A stretch of 64,000 nucleotides of DNA from Methylorubrum thiocyanatum (lineage in GTDB: Bacteria; Pseudomonadota; Alphaproteobacteria; Rhizobiales; Beijerinckiaceae): positions 1 to 64,000 of the forward strand of contig JACJIB010000009.1 of NCBI GenBank assembly GCA_014138645.1. Reading direction: 5' to 3'. The notes under the pieces were generated by a model. That model was given only the letters and a program-made list of their open reading frames with translations. It did not search any database and was not told the DNA's origin. The position numbers and the translations under genes are program-made. Shown one piece after another: positions 1 to 9,141 of the stretch. The stretch's first letter is position 1. Every line of letters begins with the position of its first letter.

Positions 1-75
1 GATAGGCCGGGAGTGCAAGCGCGGCAACGCGTTGAGCTGACCGGTACTAATCGCCCGACAGGCTTGATCGCTCTC
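1..75 (+). rRNA. rrl: 23S ribosomal RNA, 3' end (partial)
   Basis: The first bases match the conserved 3' end of bacterial 23S rRNA, including the stretch GAGCTGACCGGTACTAATCG just before the mature end. The 5' part lies outside the window. It is followed by 5S rRNA and initiator tRNA in the order usual for alphaproteobacterial rRNA operons. The exact 3' boundary is estimated. Confidence 0.9.
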
Positions 76-182
76 ATGATCCGTGTCCGGATCAAAACAG
101 AACACCATCACGAGACAGACCACCGACACCCAACAGGCTGTCGGTCACCGCTTGCCGAACAAACCCAAACTTGTGCTGCGCC

Positions 183-300
183 GGCCTGGTGGCCTGAGCG
201 GTGTGCCCAGGACCCGATCCCATCTCGAACTCGGCCGTCAAACGCACCAGCGCCCATGGTACTGTGTCTCAAGACACGGGAGAGTCGGTCGCCGCCAGGC
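183..300 (+). rRNA. rrf: 5S ribosomal RNA
   Basis: A stretch of about 118 bases has 5S features: a 5' end GGCCTGGTGG that pairs with CCGCCAGGCC near 291-300, and the conserved internal block CCCGATCCCATCTCGAACTC. It lies about 110 bases after the 23S end and 50 bases before tRNA-fMet. The ends are set by the closing helix and may be off by a few bases. Confidence 0.9.
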
Positions 301-353
301 CTGCCCAGCACAAGACACCCCACATTCCCTCACACACACGATCAGCGCCTCGG

Positions 354-430
<77 letters not shown>

Positions 431-469
431 ACACACCACGCGCGATCACCAGCGCAGACGCCGACACAC

Positions 470-502
470 AGCCCGCCGACCCGAAAGGTCCGCGGGCTTT
501 TT
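470..502 (+). terminator. Rho-independent terminator of the rRNA operon
   Basis: The arms AGCCCGC and GCGGGCT, with further pairing toward the GAAA-type loop, are followed by a run of five T. It lies 40 bases after tRNA-fMet and is oriented to end rRNA operon transcription. Confidence 0.8.
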
Positions 503-726
503 GCTGTCCCGCGTCCCGGCCCCGCGCAACGACCCCGACGCACCCCGAGAGGGGAGGGGGCCTTGGCCGTCTCTCATCTTCAGGCTGGGCGCGGCGAAAT
601 CGCAAAAAACCTGATGCGATCCTTATAAGCCGAGGTCCGTCTCCGTCTCGAACCCTAACGCGGTCCGCGCGCACAGTCCCGGGCGGCCGCACTCGTCCGC
701 GGCCGCTTCACCGCCACGGACGCACC
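503..726. other. Intergenic region upstream of the kdp genes
   Basis: No coding region was recognised. An A-rich patch and the 8-bp palindrome CTTATAAG (around 622-629) stand out in a GC-rich background and may belong to the kdp promoter. No KdpE site could be assigned by eye. Confidence 0.4.
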
Positions 727-810
727 ATGCTCGATGTCATTCTCCTCGCCGCCGGCCTCGCCTTCTTCGCGGCGACGGCCGGTTACGCGTCGCTCTGCGC
801 ACGCCTCTGA
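727..810 (+). CDS. Small membrane protein upstream of kdpF (27 aa)
   Basis: A 27-residue frame starting MLDVILLAAGLAFF, almost entirely one hydrophobic helix followed by a short polar tail. It lies 12 bases before kdpF and in the same direction, so it is probably cotranscribed with kdpFABC. Its size and composition resemble KdpF-like peptides, but the next frame (823-912) is the better KdpF match. The start codon is ATG; no strong ribosome binding site is visible. It could be an accessory subunit, a leader peptide or an unexpressed frame. Confidence 0.5.
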   Translation: MLDVILLAAGLAFFAATAGYASLCARL

Positions 811-822
811 CGGAGGCTTGCC

Positions 823-912
823 GTGACGTTCGACCTCGCGCTCGGCGCCCTCGTGACCGCAGGGCTCCTCGTCTACCTCGCTTATGCCCTCGTCCGCCCC
901 GAGCGGTTCTGA
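823..912 (+). CDS. kdpF: K+-transporting ATPase small subunit KdpF
   Basis: A 29-residue peptide with one hydrophobic helix, ending LAYALVRPERF, which is the typical C-terminal signature of KdpF. KdpF sits in the inner membrane and stabilises the KdpABC complex. The start is GTG with the purine-rich CGGAGG just upstream (811-816). It is followed after 19 bases by kdpA. It is too short for most gene callers, but position and signature make the call firm. Confidence 0.85.
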   Translation: MTFDLALGALVTAGLLVYLAYALVRPERF

Positions 913-931
913 GCGGCCCGGACCTCCTCCC

Positions 932-2647
932 ATGACACTCATCGGCTGGTTTCAGATCGCGCTGTTCTGCGCGGTCGTGCTGGCGCTCGTGAAGCCGCTC
1001 GGGGCCTACATGACCCGCGTCTTCGCCGGCGAGCGCACAATCCTCTCGCCCGTGCTCGTTCCGATCGAGCGCGGCCTCTACCGCGCAGCCGGCATCGATG
1101 CCCGGCACGAGCAGACTTGGCTCGGTTACGGCCTCGCCATGCTCGTCTTCCACGCGCTCGGCTTCGTATCGCTCTACGCGATCCTGCGGCTGCAGGACGG
1201 GCTGCCCCTGAACCCGATGGGTCAGGCGGCGGTGGCGCCGGACCTCGCCCTCAACACCGCCGTCAGCTTCGTCACCAACACCAACTGGCAGAATTACGGG
1301 GGCGAGAGCACGCTCTCGTACCTCTCGCAGATGCTCGGACTGACGCCGCAGAACTTCCTGTCGGCGGCCACCGGCCTCGCGCTCGCCGTCGCGTTGACCC
1401 GCGGCTTCGCGCGGGCCTCGTCGCGGACGGTCGGATCCTTCTGGGTCGATCTCACCCGCTGCACTCTCTACGTGCTGCTGCCGCTCTGCATCGGCCTGAC
1501 CCTGTTCTACGTCTGGCAGGGGATGCCGCAGACGCTCGGCGCGTCCGTGGACGCAACCACGCTGGAGGGCGCGCGGCAGACCATCGCCGTCGGGCCGGTC
1601 GCGAGCCAGGTCGCGATCAAGATGCTCGGAACCAACGGCGGCGGCTTCTTCAACGCCAACGCGGCCCATCCGTTCGAGAATCCCACCGCGCTCGCGAACC
1701 TCGTGCAGATGGTGACGATCTTCGCGCTCGGCGCCGCGATGACCAACGTCTTCGGCCGGATGGTCGGCGACGAACGCCAGGGCTGGGCGATCCTCGCGGC
1801 GATGGGCGTGCTGTTCCTGGCCGGTGTCGCCGTGACCTACGCCAGCGAGGCGGCCGGTAGCCCGGCGCTGAACGGTCTCGGGTTCTCCGCCGGCAACATG
1901 GAGGGCAAGGAGATCCGCTTCGGCATCGTGGCCTCGGCCCTGTTCGCGGTCGTAACCACCGCCGCCTCCTGCGGCGCGGTCAACGCGATGCACGACTCGT
2001 TCACGGCACTCGGCGGCCTGATCCCGATGCTCAACATGCAGCTCGGCGAGATCATCGTCGGCGGTGTCGGTGCCGGGCTCTACGGCATGCTGGTCTTCGT
2101 CCTCGTCGCGCTGTTCGTGGCCGGGCTGATGGTCGGGCGCACGCCCGAATATCTCGGCAAGAAGATCGAGGCGAAGGAGGTGAAGATGGCCATGCTCGCC
2201 ATCCTCTGCCTGCCGCTGATGATGCTGGGGCTGACCGCGCTCGCCACGGTGCTGCCGGCCGGCCTCGCCGGTCCCGCCAATGCCGGGCCGCACGGCTTCT
2301 CCGAGATCCTCTACGCCTTCACCTCGGCGGCGGCCAATAACGGCTCCGCCTTCGCCGGGCTCACCGGCAACACGCTGTTCTACAACACGACCCTGGCGCT
2401 CGGCATGGCTGTCGGCCGGTTCATGGTGATCGTACCGGCCCTGGCGATCGCCGGATCGCTCGCCGCGAAGAAGACGCTTCCCGCCTCCGCCGGCACCCTC
2501 CCGACCCATGGCGGCCTGTTCGTCGGCCTCCTCGTCGGCGTCATCCTGATCGTCGGCGGGCTGACCTTCTTCCCCGCCTTGGCGCTGGGGCCGGTGGTCG
2601 AGCACCTTGCCGGTGCCGCGGGGCAGACCTTCGCGGCGGGAGGCTGA
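932..2647 (+). CDS. kdpA: K+-transporting ATPase subunit KdpA
   Basis: A 571-residue polytopic inner-membrane protein, close to the usual KdpA length of about 560. It binds and conducts K+ in the KdpFABC pump. The family signatures NTNWQNYGGE (around residue 118) and TNGGGFFNAN (around 235, selectivity-filter region) are visible. The ATG at 932 is chosen because MTLIGWFQIALF starts the first membrane helix; an in-frame ATG at 884 would overlap kdpF. The stop is followed immediately by the ATG of a small gene at 2649. Confidence 0.97.
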   Translation: MTLIGWFQIALFCAVVLALVKPLGAYMTRVFAGERTILSPVLVPIERGLYRAAGIDARHEQTWLGYGLAMLVFHALGFVSLYAILRLQDGLPLNPMGQAAVAPDLALNTAVSFVTNTNWQNYGGESTLSYLSQMLGLTPQNFLSAATGLALAVALTRGFARASSRTVGSFWVDLTRCTLYVLLPLCIGLTLFYVWQGMPQTLGASVDATTLEGARQTIAVGPVASQVAIKMLGTNGGGFFNANAAHPFENPTALANLVQMVTIFALGAAMTNVFGRMVGDERQGWAILAAMGVLFLAGVAVTYASEAAGSPALNGLGFSAGNMEGKEIRFGIVASALFAVVTTAASCGAVNAMHDSFTALGGLIPMLNMQLGEIIVGGVGAGLYGMLVFVLVALFVAGLMVGRTPEYLGKKIEAKEVKMAMLAILCLPLMMLGLTALATVLPAGLAGPANAGPHGFSEILYAFTSAAANNGSAFAGLTGNTLFYNTTLALGMAVGRFMVIVPALAIAGSLAAKKTLPASAGTLPTHGGLFVGLLVGVILIVGGLTFFPALALGPVVEHLAGAAGQTFAAGG

Positions 2648-2648
2648 G

Positions 2649-2849
2649 ATGCCTCGCGCACTCTCCTCCCGGCGCGTGCCGCGCCCCCATCCGACCCTGC
2701 GTCGGCAGCCACATCACCGGAGGCACGGTGCCCTCCTGCGGCCGGTCCGCACCTCCGAACTCGTGCTGGCACTCCTCGGCGTCGCCCTCCTGGGCGCCCT
2801 GGCGCTCGCCGCCGTGTCCGCCGCGGTGAGCGGGCCGGCGCTGCCCTGA
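2649..2849 (+). CDS. Small membrane protein between kdpA and kdpB (66 aa)
   Basis: The frame begins one base after the kdpA stop, so it is probably translationally coupled. The N-terminal half (about residues 1-45) is rich in Arg, Pro and His. The C-terminal part is one hydrophobic helix starting LVLALLGVALLGALAL. I do not recognise a family. In most kdp operons kdpB follows kdpA directly, so an inserted small gene is unusual. It may be an extra subunit or assembly factor, or a non-functional frame filling the 271-base gap. A TTG at 2607 in the same frame lies inside kdpA and is less likely as start. Confidence 0.5.
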   Translation: MPRALSSRRVPRPHPTLRRQPHHRRHGALLRPVRTSELVLALLGVALLGALALAAVSAAVSGPALP

Positions 2850-2918
2850 AGGCGCCCGCCCCGAACGACGCTCCGGCGCCTTCGCCGGATTCAGATGCAT
2901 CCCATCCGGACGATCCTC

Positions 2919-5018
2919 ATGTCCCGCTCCACGCCCTCCCTGTTCAGCGCCGCCCTGGTCGGGCCCGCGCTCCGCGACGCGTTCCGCAAACTCGATCCCC
3001 GCGCCATGGTCCGCAACCCGGTCCTGTTCGTGGTCGAGGTCGTGGCGGTGCTCACCACCGTGCTGGTCCTGGGTGACCTCGCCGTGGGCGGCGCGGACCT
3101 GTCCTTCTCCGGCCAAATCCTGCTCTGGCTGTGGTTCACCCTCCTGTTCGCCAACTTCGCCGAAGCCCTGGCCGAGGGGCGCGGCAAGGCGCAGGCGGAC
3201 TCGCTGCGCCGCACCCGGACCGAGATGACGGCCAAGCGCCTGACCGGGCGGGACGGCGCCTACGAGATCGTGCCCGGCACGAGCCTCAAGCGCGGCGACG
3301 TGGTGCGGGTGGAGGCGGGCGATCTGATCCCCTCCGACGGCGAGGTGATCGCCGGGGTCGCCTCGGTCAACGAGGCGGCCATCACCGGGGAATCGGCGCC
3401 GGTGATCCGCGAATCCGGCGGCGACCGCTCGGCGGTGACGGGCGGCACGCAGGTTCTCTCCGACGCGATCACGGTGCGCATCACGGCCGCCGCCGGCTCG
3501 ACCTTCGTCGACCGCATGATCGCCCTGGTCGAGGGCGCGTCCCGGCAGAAGACGCCCAACGAGATCGCGCTCAACATCCTGCTTGCCGGGCTCACCCTGG
3601 TCTTCGTCTTCGCCGTGGCCTCGATCCCGAGCTTCGCCGCTTATGCCGGCGGCGCGATTCCCGTCATCGTGCTGGTCGCGCTGTTCGTGACGCTGATCCC
3701 CACCACGATCGGCGCGCTGCTCTCGGCCATCGGCATCGCCGGCATGGACCGGCTGGTGCGCTTCAACGTGCTCGCCCTGTCGGGCCGCGCGGTCGAGGCG
3801 GCGGGCGACGTCGATACCCTGCTGCTGGACAAGACCGGTACCATCACGCTCGGCAACCGGCAGGCCACCGCGTTCCGCCCGGTTCAAGGCGTCTCCGAAG
3901 CGGATCTGGCGGATGCCGCCCAGCTCGCCTCGCTCGCCGACGAGACCCCGGAGGGCCGCTCCATCGTCGTGCTGGCCAAGGAACGCTACGGCCTGCGGGC
4001 GCGCGACATGGCCGGCCTCGCCGCCAGCTTCGTGCCGTTCACCGCGCAGTCGCGGATGTCGGGAGTCGATCTCGACGGCGTCTCGATCCGCAAGGGTGCG
4101 GTCGATGCGGTCATCGCCGCCGTGACGGCGCAGACGGTCGCCGCGCGCGGCTCGAATGCGGCGCTCGCCTACGCCCCTTCCTACACCCTTGCCGAAACCG
4201 AGACCGTCGCGCAGGTGCGCGTCATTGCCGAAGAGATCGCCAAGGCCGGCGGCACGCCCCTGGCGGTCGCCCGCGACGGACGGCTCCTCGGAATCGTCCA
4301 CCTCAAGGACGTCGTGAAGGGCGGGATCCGCGAGCGGTTCGCGGAGCTGCGCCGCATGGGCATCCGCACGGTGATGATCACCGGCGACAACCCGCTCACC
4401 GCGGCCGCCATCGCGGCCGAGGCCGGCGTCGATGACTTCCTCGCCCAGGCCACGCCCGAGGACAAGCTGGCGCTGATCCGGCGCGAGCAGGCGCAAGGCA
4501 AGCTGGTCGCGATGTGCGGCGACGGCACCAACGACGCGCCCGCGCTCGCCCAGGCCGATGTCGGCGTGGCCATGAACACCGGCACGGTCGCGGCGCGCGA
4601 GGCCGGCAACATGGTCGATCTCGATTCCGATCCGACCAAGCTCATCGAGATCGTCGGGATCGGCAAGCAGTTGCTGATGACCCGCGGTGCGCTGACCACC
4701 TTCTCCATCGCCAACGACGTGGCGAAGTACTTTGCCGTACTGCCGGCGATGTTCCTGGGGCTCTACCCGCAGCTGCAGGTGCTCAACGTGATGGGGCTCG
4801 CCTCGCCGCAGAGCGCGATCCTCTCGGCCATCATCTTCAACGCGCTGATCATCGTCGCCCTGATCCCGCTGGCCCTGAAGGGGGTGCGTTACCGGCCGGT
4901 GGGCGCCGCCGCGCTGCTGCGGCGCAACCTCCTCGTCTACGGCCTCGGCGGCGTCGTGGTGCCGTTCGCCGGCATCAAGCTCATCGACCTCGCTGTCACC
5001 GCCCTTCACCTCGCCTGA
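2919..5018 (+). CDS. kdpB: K+-transporting P-type ATPase subunit KdpB
   Basis: A 699-residue P-type ATPase that provides ATP hydrolysis for K+ uptake. It carries the phosphorylation motif DKTGT (Asp about 304), the TGES actuator motif, and MCGDGTNDAPAL in the P-domain hinge. The start at 2919 is preferred to the ATG at 2895 because MSRSTPSLF aligns with the N-terminus of the E. coli protein (MSRKQLALF), which I recall from family knowledge. It is followed after 17 bases by kdpC. Confidence 0.97.
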   Translation: MSRSTPSLFSAALVGPALRDAFRKLDPRAMVRNPVLFVVEVVAVLTTVLVLGDLAVGGADLSFSGQILLWLWFTLLFANFAEALAEGRGKAQADSLRRTRTEMTAKRLTGRDGAYEIVPGTSLKRGDVVRVEAGDLIPSDGEVIAGVASVNEAAITGESAPVIRESGGDRSAVTGGTQVLSDAITVRITAAAGSTFVDRMIALVEGASRQKTPNEIALNILLAGLTLVFVFAVASIPSFAAYAGGAIPVIVLVALFVTLIPTTIGALLSAIGIAGMDRLVRFNVLALSGRAVEAAGDVDTLLLDKTGTITLGNRQATAFRPVQGVSEADLADAAQLASLADETPEGRSIVVLAKERYGLRARDMAGLAASFVPFTAQSRMSGVDLDGVSIRKGAVDAVIAAVTAQTVAARGSNAALAYAPSYTLAETETVAQVRVIAEEIAKAGGTPLAVARDGRLLGIVHLKDVVKGGIRERFAELRRMGIRTVMITGDNPLTAAAIAAEAGVDDFLAQATPEDKLALIRREQAQGKLVAMCGDGTNDAPALAQADVGVAMNTGTVAAREAGNMVDLDSDPTKLIEIVGIGKQLLMTRGALTTFSIANDVAKYFAVLPAMFLGLYPQLQVLNVMGLASPQSAILSAIIFNALIIVALIPLALKGVRYRPVGAAALLRRNLLVYGLGGVVVPFAGIKLIDLAVTALHLA

Positions 5019-5035
5019 TCCCGGATCGCATCATC

Positions 5036-5641
5036 ATGCTCACGCATCTGCGCCCCGCCCTCGTCCTCCTCACCGCGCTGACCGCGATCACGGGGCTCGC
5101 CTACCCGCTGGCGATGACCGGCCTCGCCGGGGCGATCTTCCCGGCGAGGGCCGCCGGCAGCCTGATCGAGCGCGACGGCCGCATCGTCGGCTCCGCCCTG
5201 ATCGGCCAGAGTTTCTCGCAAGCTCACTACTTCCACGGCCGTCCCTCGGCGACGACGGCGGCGGACCCGGCCGATGCCGGCAAGACGGTCCCGGCGCCCT
5301 ACAACGCGGCGAATTCGATGGGCTCGAATCTCGGGCCGACCAGCGCTGTGCTCGCCGAGCGGGTGAAGGGCGACCTTGCCGCCTTGAGCGCCGAGAATCC
5401 GGGCGTCCCGGTGCCGGTCGACCTCGTCACGACCAGCGGCTCCGGGCTCGATCCCGACATCGCGCCCGAGGCCGCCCTGTTCCAGGTGCCCCGCGTCGCC
5501 AGGGCGCGGGGAATGCCGGAGGATCGCCTGCGCGCCCTGGTGACGGCGCAGGTCGAGGGCCGTACCTTCGGGGTCCTCGGTGAGCGGCGGGTCAACGTGC
5601 TGGCGCTCAACCTCGCCCTGGACGAACTCGCCCGGCGCTGA
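5036..5641 (+). CDS. kdpC: K+-transporting ATPase subunit KdpC
   Basis: A 201-residue protein with one N-terminal membrane helix (about residues 9-30) and a periplasmic domain. It contains the family motifs GSALIGQSF, FHGRPSAT and SGLDPDIAPEAA. KdpC is needed for assembly and high-affinity K+ handling of the Kdp pump. It lies between kdpB and the sensor gene kdpD, 20 bases before kdpD. Confidence 0.97.
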   Translation: MLTHLRPALVLLTALTAITGLAYPLAMTGLAGAIFPARAAGSLIERDGRIVGSALIGQSFSQAHYFHGRPSATTAADPADAGKTVPAPYNAANSMGSNLGPTSAVLAERVKGDLAALSAENPGVPVPVDLVTTSGSGLDPDIAPEAALFQVPRVARARGMPEDRLRALVTAQVEGRTFGVLGERRVNVLALNLALDELARR

Positions 5642-5661
5642 GCGCCGCCGCCCGATCCGCG

Positions 5662-8370
5662 ATGCCCGACCCCGCCCGCGACCCGAACCGTCCCTCGCCC
5701 GACGCGCTGCTCGACGCCGCGCGCCGGGAGGAGCGGACCCGCGGCCGCCTCAAGATCTTCCTCGGCGCCGCGCCGGGGGTCGGCAAGACCTACGAGATGC
5801 TCACCGTCGGCCGCGCCCGGCTCAGGGCCGGGGCCGACGTGGTGGTCGGCGTGGTCGAGACCCACGGCCGGGCCGAGACCGAGGCGCTGCTCGACGGGTT
5901 CGAGACGATCCCGCGGCGGCGCGTGCCCTATTACGGCACGGTGCTGGAGGAGATGGATCTCGACGCGATCCTCGCCCGCCGGCCGGCCCTCGCCCTGGTG
6001 GACGAACTCGCCCACACCAACGCGCCGGGCGCGCGCCATGCCAAGCGCTACCGCGACGTCGAGGAACTGCTCGATGCCGGCATCGACGTGCTCACGACGC
6101 TCAACATCCAGCATGTCGAGAGCCTCAACGACGTCGTCGCCGCGATCACCCGCATCCGGGTGCGCGAGACCGTGCCGGACGGGGTCCTCGACCGGGCCGA
6201 CGACATCGAGGTGGTCGATCTCAACCCCGACGACCTGATCCAGCGTCTCAAGGAGGGCAAGGTCTACCTGCCCGAGAACGCCGAGCGGGCGCTGAAGCAC
6301 TACTTTTCCCGCGGCAATCTGACGGCGCTGCGCGAACTGGCGCTGCGGCGCACCGCCGACCGGGTCGACGACGAACTCCTCGGCCATATGCGCGCCAACG
6401 CCATTGCCGGCCCTTGGGCGGCGGGCGAACGGCTCCTGGTCTGCGTCAGCGAGGATCCGCGTTCGGACGGGCTCGTGCGCTACGCCAAGCGGCTGGCCGA
6501 CCGCCTGCACGCACCCTGGACCGCCCTGTTCATCGAGGGCGCCCGCGCCGCCTCGCTGAGCGAGGCCGAGCGCGACCGCGTCGCCGAGGCGCTCCGGCTC
6601 GCCGACCGGCTGGGCGGCGACGCCGTCACCCTGCCGGGCGGGCGGCGCGTGGCCGAGGACGTGCTGGCCTATGCCCGTTCGGCCAACGTCACCCACATCG
6701 TCGTCGGCAAGGCGACGCGCTCCTGGCTTTTCGAGCGCATCCACGGCTCGGTGGTGCATGACCTCGTGCGCGGCAGCGGCAGCATCGGCGTGCACGTGGT
6801 GCCGGGTGAGGCGCTGCGCCCGGAGCCGGCGGCGCGGGGGAGGGCGGTGGCCACCGCCGGACCGGGGCTGGATCTGCGGCCCTACGGCCTCGCCCTGCTC
6901 GCGGCCGCGGCCGGCCTCGGCCTCGCCCTGCTGCTCCAGCCCTATACCGGCATCGAGAATGCGGACCTGATGCTGCTCACCGCCGTGGTGGCGGTGGCCG
7001 TGCGCTTCGGTCTCGGGCCTTCGCTCGCGGCGGTGGTGGCCTCCTCGCTCGCCTACAACTTCTTCTTCCTGCCGCCGGTCTACACCCTGACCATCGCCGA
7101 CCCGACCAACGTCGCGGCCTTCCTGCTCTTCACCGTGGTGGCGGTCCTCGTCTCGAATCTGGCCGCCAGCGCGCGCCGCGCGGCCGTGCTCAGCCGGACG
7201 CGGGCGGCGGCGACCGAGCGCCTCTACGGCTTCTCGCGAAAACTCTCGAGCTGCGGCAGCCTCGACGACGTCCTCTGGGCGACCTCGGCGCAGATCGCGG
7301 CGATGCTGCGGGTGCGGGTGGTGCTGCTCCTGCCCGAGGGTCCGGCCGTGACCGTTCAGGCGGGCTACCCGCCCGAGGACAGGCTGGACGAGGCCGACCT
7401 CGCCGCGGCCCAGTGGGCCTTCGCCAACGACCGCCCGGCCGGGCGCGGCGCCGATACCCTGCCGGGGGCGCGGCGCCTGTTCCTGCCCATGCGCACCGGG
7501 CGCGGCACGCTCGGGGTGATCGGCCTCGACGCGGACGGCACCGGTCCGATCCTGTCGCCGGAGGGGCGGCGCCTGCTCGATGCCCTGGCCGATATGGGGG
7601 CGCTCGCCATCGAGCGCGTGCGGCTCGTCGCCGATCTCGACCGGGCCGAGCGCGCCGCCGAGACCGACCGGCTGGCCCGTGCTCTGCTCACGTCGATCAG
7701 TCACGACCTGCGCACGCCGCTCGCCGCGGTGCTCGGCGCCGCCAGCACCCTGCGCGATCTCGATGCCGCGCTTCCGCCGGAATCCAAGACCGAGCTGCTG
7801 GCGACGATCATCGCGGAATCGGAGCGGCTCAACCGCTTCATCGCCAACCTCCTCGACATGACCCGGTTGGAAGCGGGGGCGGTGGCGCCGAACATGGTCG
7901 TTCAGGATGTCGCCGAGAGCATCGACACGGCCCTGCGCCGGCTCGACAAGGTGCTCGCCGGCCACCGCCTGCGCGTCGAGATCGAGCCCGGCCTGCCGCC
8001 GCTCCGGCTCGACCCGGTTCTGTTCGAGCAGGTTCTCGTCAACCTCCTCGACAACGCCGCCAAATACGCTCCCGAGGGCTCAACCGTGACGGTGCGTGCC
8101 CGGACCGAGCAGGGATGCGTCCGCATCACCATTCTGGACGAAGGGGACGGCCTGCCCGAGGCGGAGGTCGAGCGGGTGTTCGACAAGTTCTACCGCGTCC
8201 GCAAGGGCGACCGGGTCCGGGCGGGCACGGGGCTGGGCCTTGCCATCGCCCGCGGCTTCGTCGAGGCGATGGGCGGCCGCGTCACGGCGGCCAACCGCGG
8301 CGACCGGAGCGGGGCCGCCTTCGCCGTGAGCCTGCCCGTTCCGGCCGAACGGGCCCAGCAGGCCGCATGA
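5662..8370 (+). CDS. kdpD: Osmosensitive K+ channel sensor histidine kinase KdpD
   Basis: A 902-residue sensor kinase. In order: an N-terminal KdpD domain with the Walker A motif GAAPGVGKT (residues 35-43), a universal-stress-like domain (about 250-370), four closely spaced membrane helices (about 400-500), a GAF-like region, and a kinase core with the phospho-acceptor His in ISHDLRTPLA (about residue 681) and ATPase motifs including GTGLGLAI. It senses K+ limitation and phosphorylates KdpE. The kdp genes run as one unit with short gaps, so structural and regulatory genes are likely cotranscribed. Confidence 0.97.
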   Translation: MPDPARDPNRPSPDALLDAARREERTRGRLKIFLGAAPGVGKTYEMLTVGRARLRAGADVVVGVVETHGRAETEALLDGFETIPRRRVPYYGTVLEEMDLDAILARRPALALVDELAHTNAPGARHAKRYRDVEELLDAGIDVLTTLNIQHVESLNDVVAAITRIRVRETVPDGVLDRADDIEVVDLNPDDLIQRLKEGKVYLPENAERALKHYFSRGNLTALRELALRRTADRVDDELLGHMRANAIAGPWAAGERLLVCVSEDPRSDGLVRYAKRLADRLHAPWTALFIEGARAASLSEAERDRVAEALRLADRLGGDAVTLPGGRRVAEDVLAYARSANVTHIVVGKATRSWLFERIHGSVVHDLVRGSGSIGVHVVPGEALRPEPAARGRAVATAGPGLDLRPYGLALLAAAAGLGLALLLQPYTGIENADLMLLTAVVAVAVRFGLGPSLAAVVASSLAYNFFFLPPVYTLTIADPTNVAAFLLFTVVAVLVSNLAASARRAAVLSRTRAAATERLYGFSRKLSSCGSLDDVLWATSAQIAAMLRVRVVLLLPEGPAVTVQAGYPPEDRLDEADLAAAQWAFANDRPAGRGADTLPGARRLFLPMRTGRGTLGVIGLDADGTGPILSPEGRRLLDALADMGALAIERVRLVADLDRAERAAETDRLARALLTSISHDLRTPLAAVLGAASTLRDLDAALPPESKTELLATIIAESERLNRFIANLLDMTRLEAGAVAPNMVVQDVAESIDTALRRLDKVLAGHRLRVEIEPGLPPLRLDPVLFEQVLVNLLDNAAKYAPEGSTVTVRARTEQGCVRITILDEGDGLPEAEVERVFDKFYRVRKGDRVRAGTGLGLAIARGFVEAMGGRVTAANRGDRSGAAFAVSLPVPAERAQQAA

Positions 8371-8394
8371 AGGCCGCATGAGGACGGCGATCCG

Positions 8395-9084
8395 ATGAGC
8401 CCAACCATCCTCGTGATCGACGACGAGCCGCCGATCCGCAAGCTGCTGCGGATGGGGCTCGCCACGCAGGGCTACGCCGTGGTGGAGGCCGCGGACGCGC
8501 GCACCGCCCTCGACCGGCTCGGGCGCGAGCGGGTCGATCTCGTCATCCTCGATCTCGGCCTGCCGGACATGCGCGGGCACGATCTCCTGCGCGCGATCCG
8601 CACCGGACATCCCGACCGGCCGGTGGTGGTCCTGTCGAGCCGGGACGACGAGGCCGGCAAGGTCGAGGCCCTCGATCTCGGCGCCGACGACTACGTGACG
8701 AAGCCCTTCGGCATGGCCGAGCTGCTCGCCCGCCTGCGCACCGCCCTGCGCCACCAACTCGCCGTCCAGGGCGAGCGGCCGGTCTTCCGCGTCGACGGGC
8801 TCAGCGTCGATTTGATCCGCCGGATCGTGCGGGTGAACGACGTCGAGGTGAAGCTCACGCCGCGGGAATACGACTTCCTCCGGGTCATGGTGCAGCATGC
8901 CGGCAAGGTGCTGACCCACGCGCAATTGATGAGCCAGGTCAACGCCTCGTCCGAGCCGCAATATCTGCGCGTCTACATGCGCCAGCTCCGGCAGAAGCTG
9001 GAAGCCGACCCCGAGCGCCCGCGCCTCCTGCTGACCGAGACCGGCATCGGCTACCGCCTCAAGGCGCCGGACGACGCCGGGTGA
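8395..9084 (+). CDS. kdpE: Response regulator KdpE
   Basis: A 229-residue OmpR-type response regulator. The receiver domain has the acidic pair DD at residues 9-10, the phospho-acceptor Asp 53 in VILDLGLPD and the conserved Lys in DDYVTKPF. The C-terminal winged-helix DNA-binding domain contains LTPREYDFLRVM. It activates kdpFABC when K+ is low. It follows kdpD after 24 bases and ends the kdp block. Confidence 0.97.
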   Translation: MSPTILVIDDEPPIRKLLRMGLATQGYAVVEAADARTALDRLGRERVDLVILDLGLPDMRGHDLLRAIRTGHPDRPVVVLSSRDDEAGKVEALDLGADDYVTKPFGMAELLARLRTALRHQLAVQGERPVFRVDGLSVDLIRRIVRVNDVEVKLTPREYDFLRVMVQHAGKVLTHAQLMSQVNASSEPQYLRVYMRQLRQKLEADPERPRLLLTETGIGYRLKAPDDAG

Positions 9085-9106
9085 GGGGCGGCTGATCCGG
9101 GGCACT

Positions 9107-9121
9107 TGCCGCCAAGCGGCA
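9107..9121. terminator. Possible hairpin between kdpE and the convergent nucleoside hydrolase
   Basis: A tight perfect hairpin, TGCCGC and GCGGCA around a 3-base loop, lies in the 57-base gap between two convergent genes. There is no T-run, so terminator function is only suggested by position. Confidence 0.35.
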
Positions 9122-9141
9122 CCGAACCCGTCGCGGTTCCT

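Noticed and set aside
737..5009. Very long open frames antisense to kdpA and kdpB
   Set aside because: They are rich in Arg, Gly, Glu and His with no recognisable domains, as expected for shadow frames opposite GC-rich genes.
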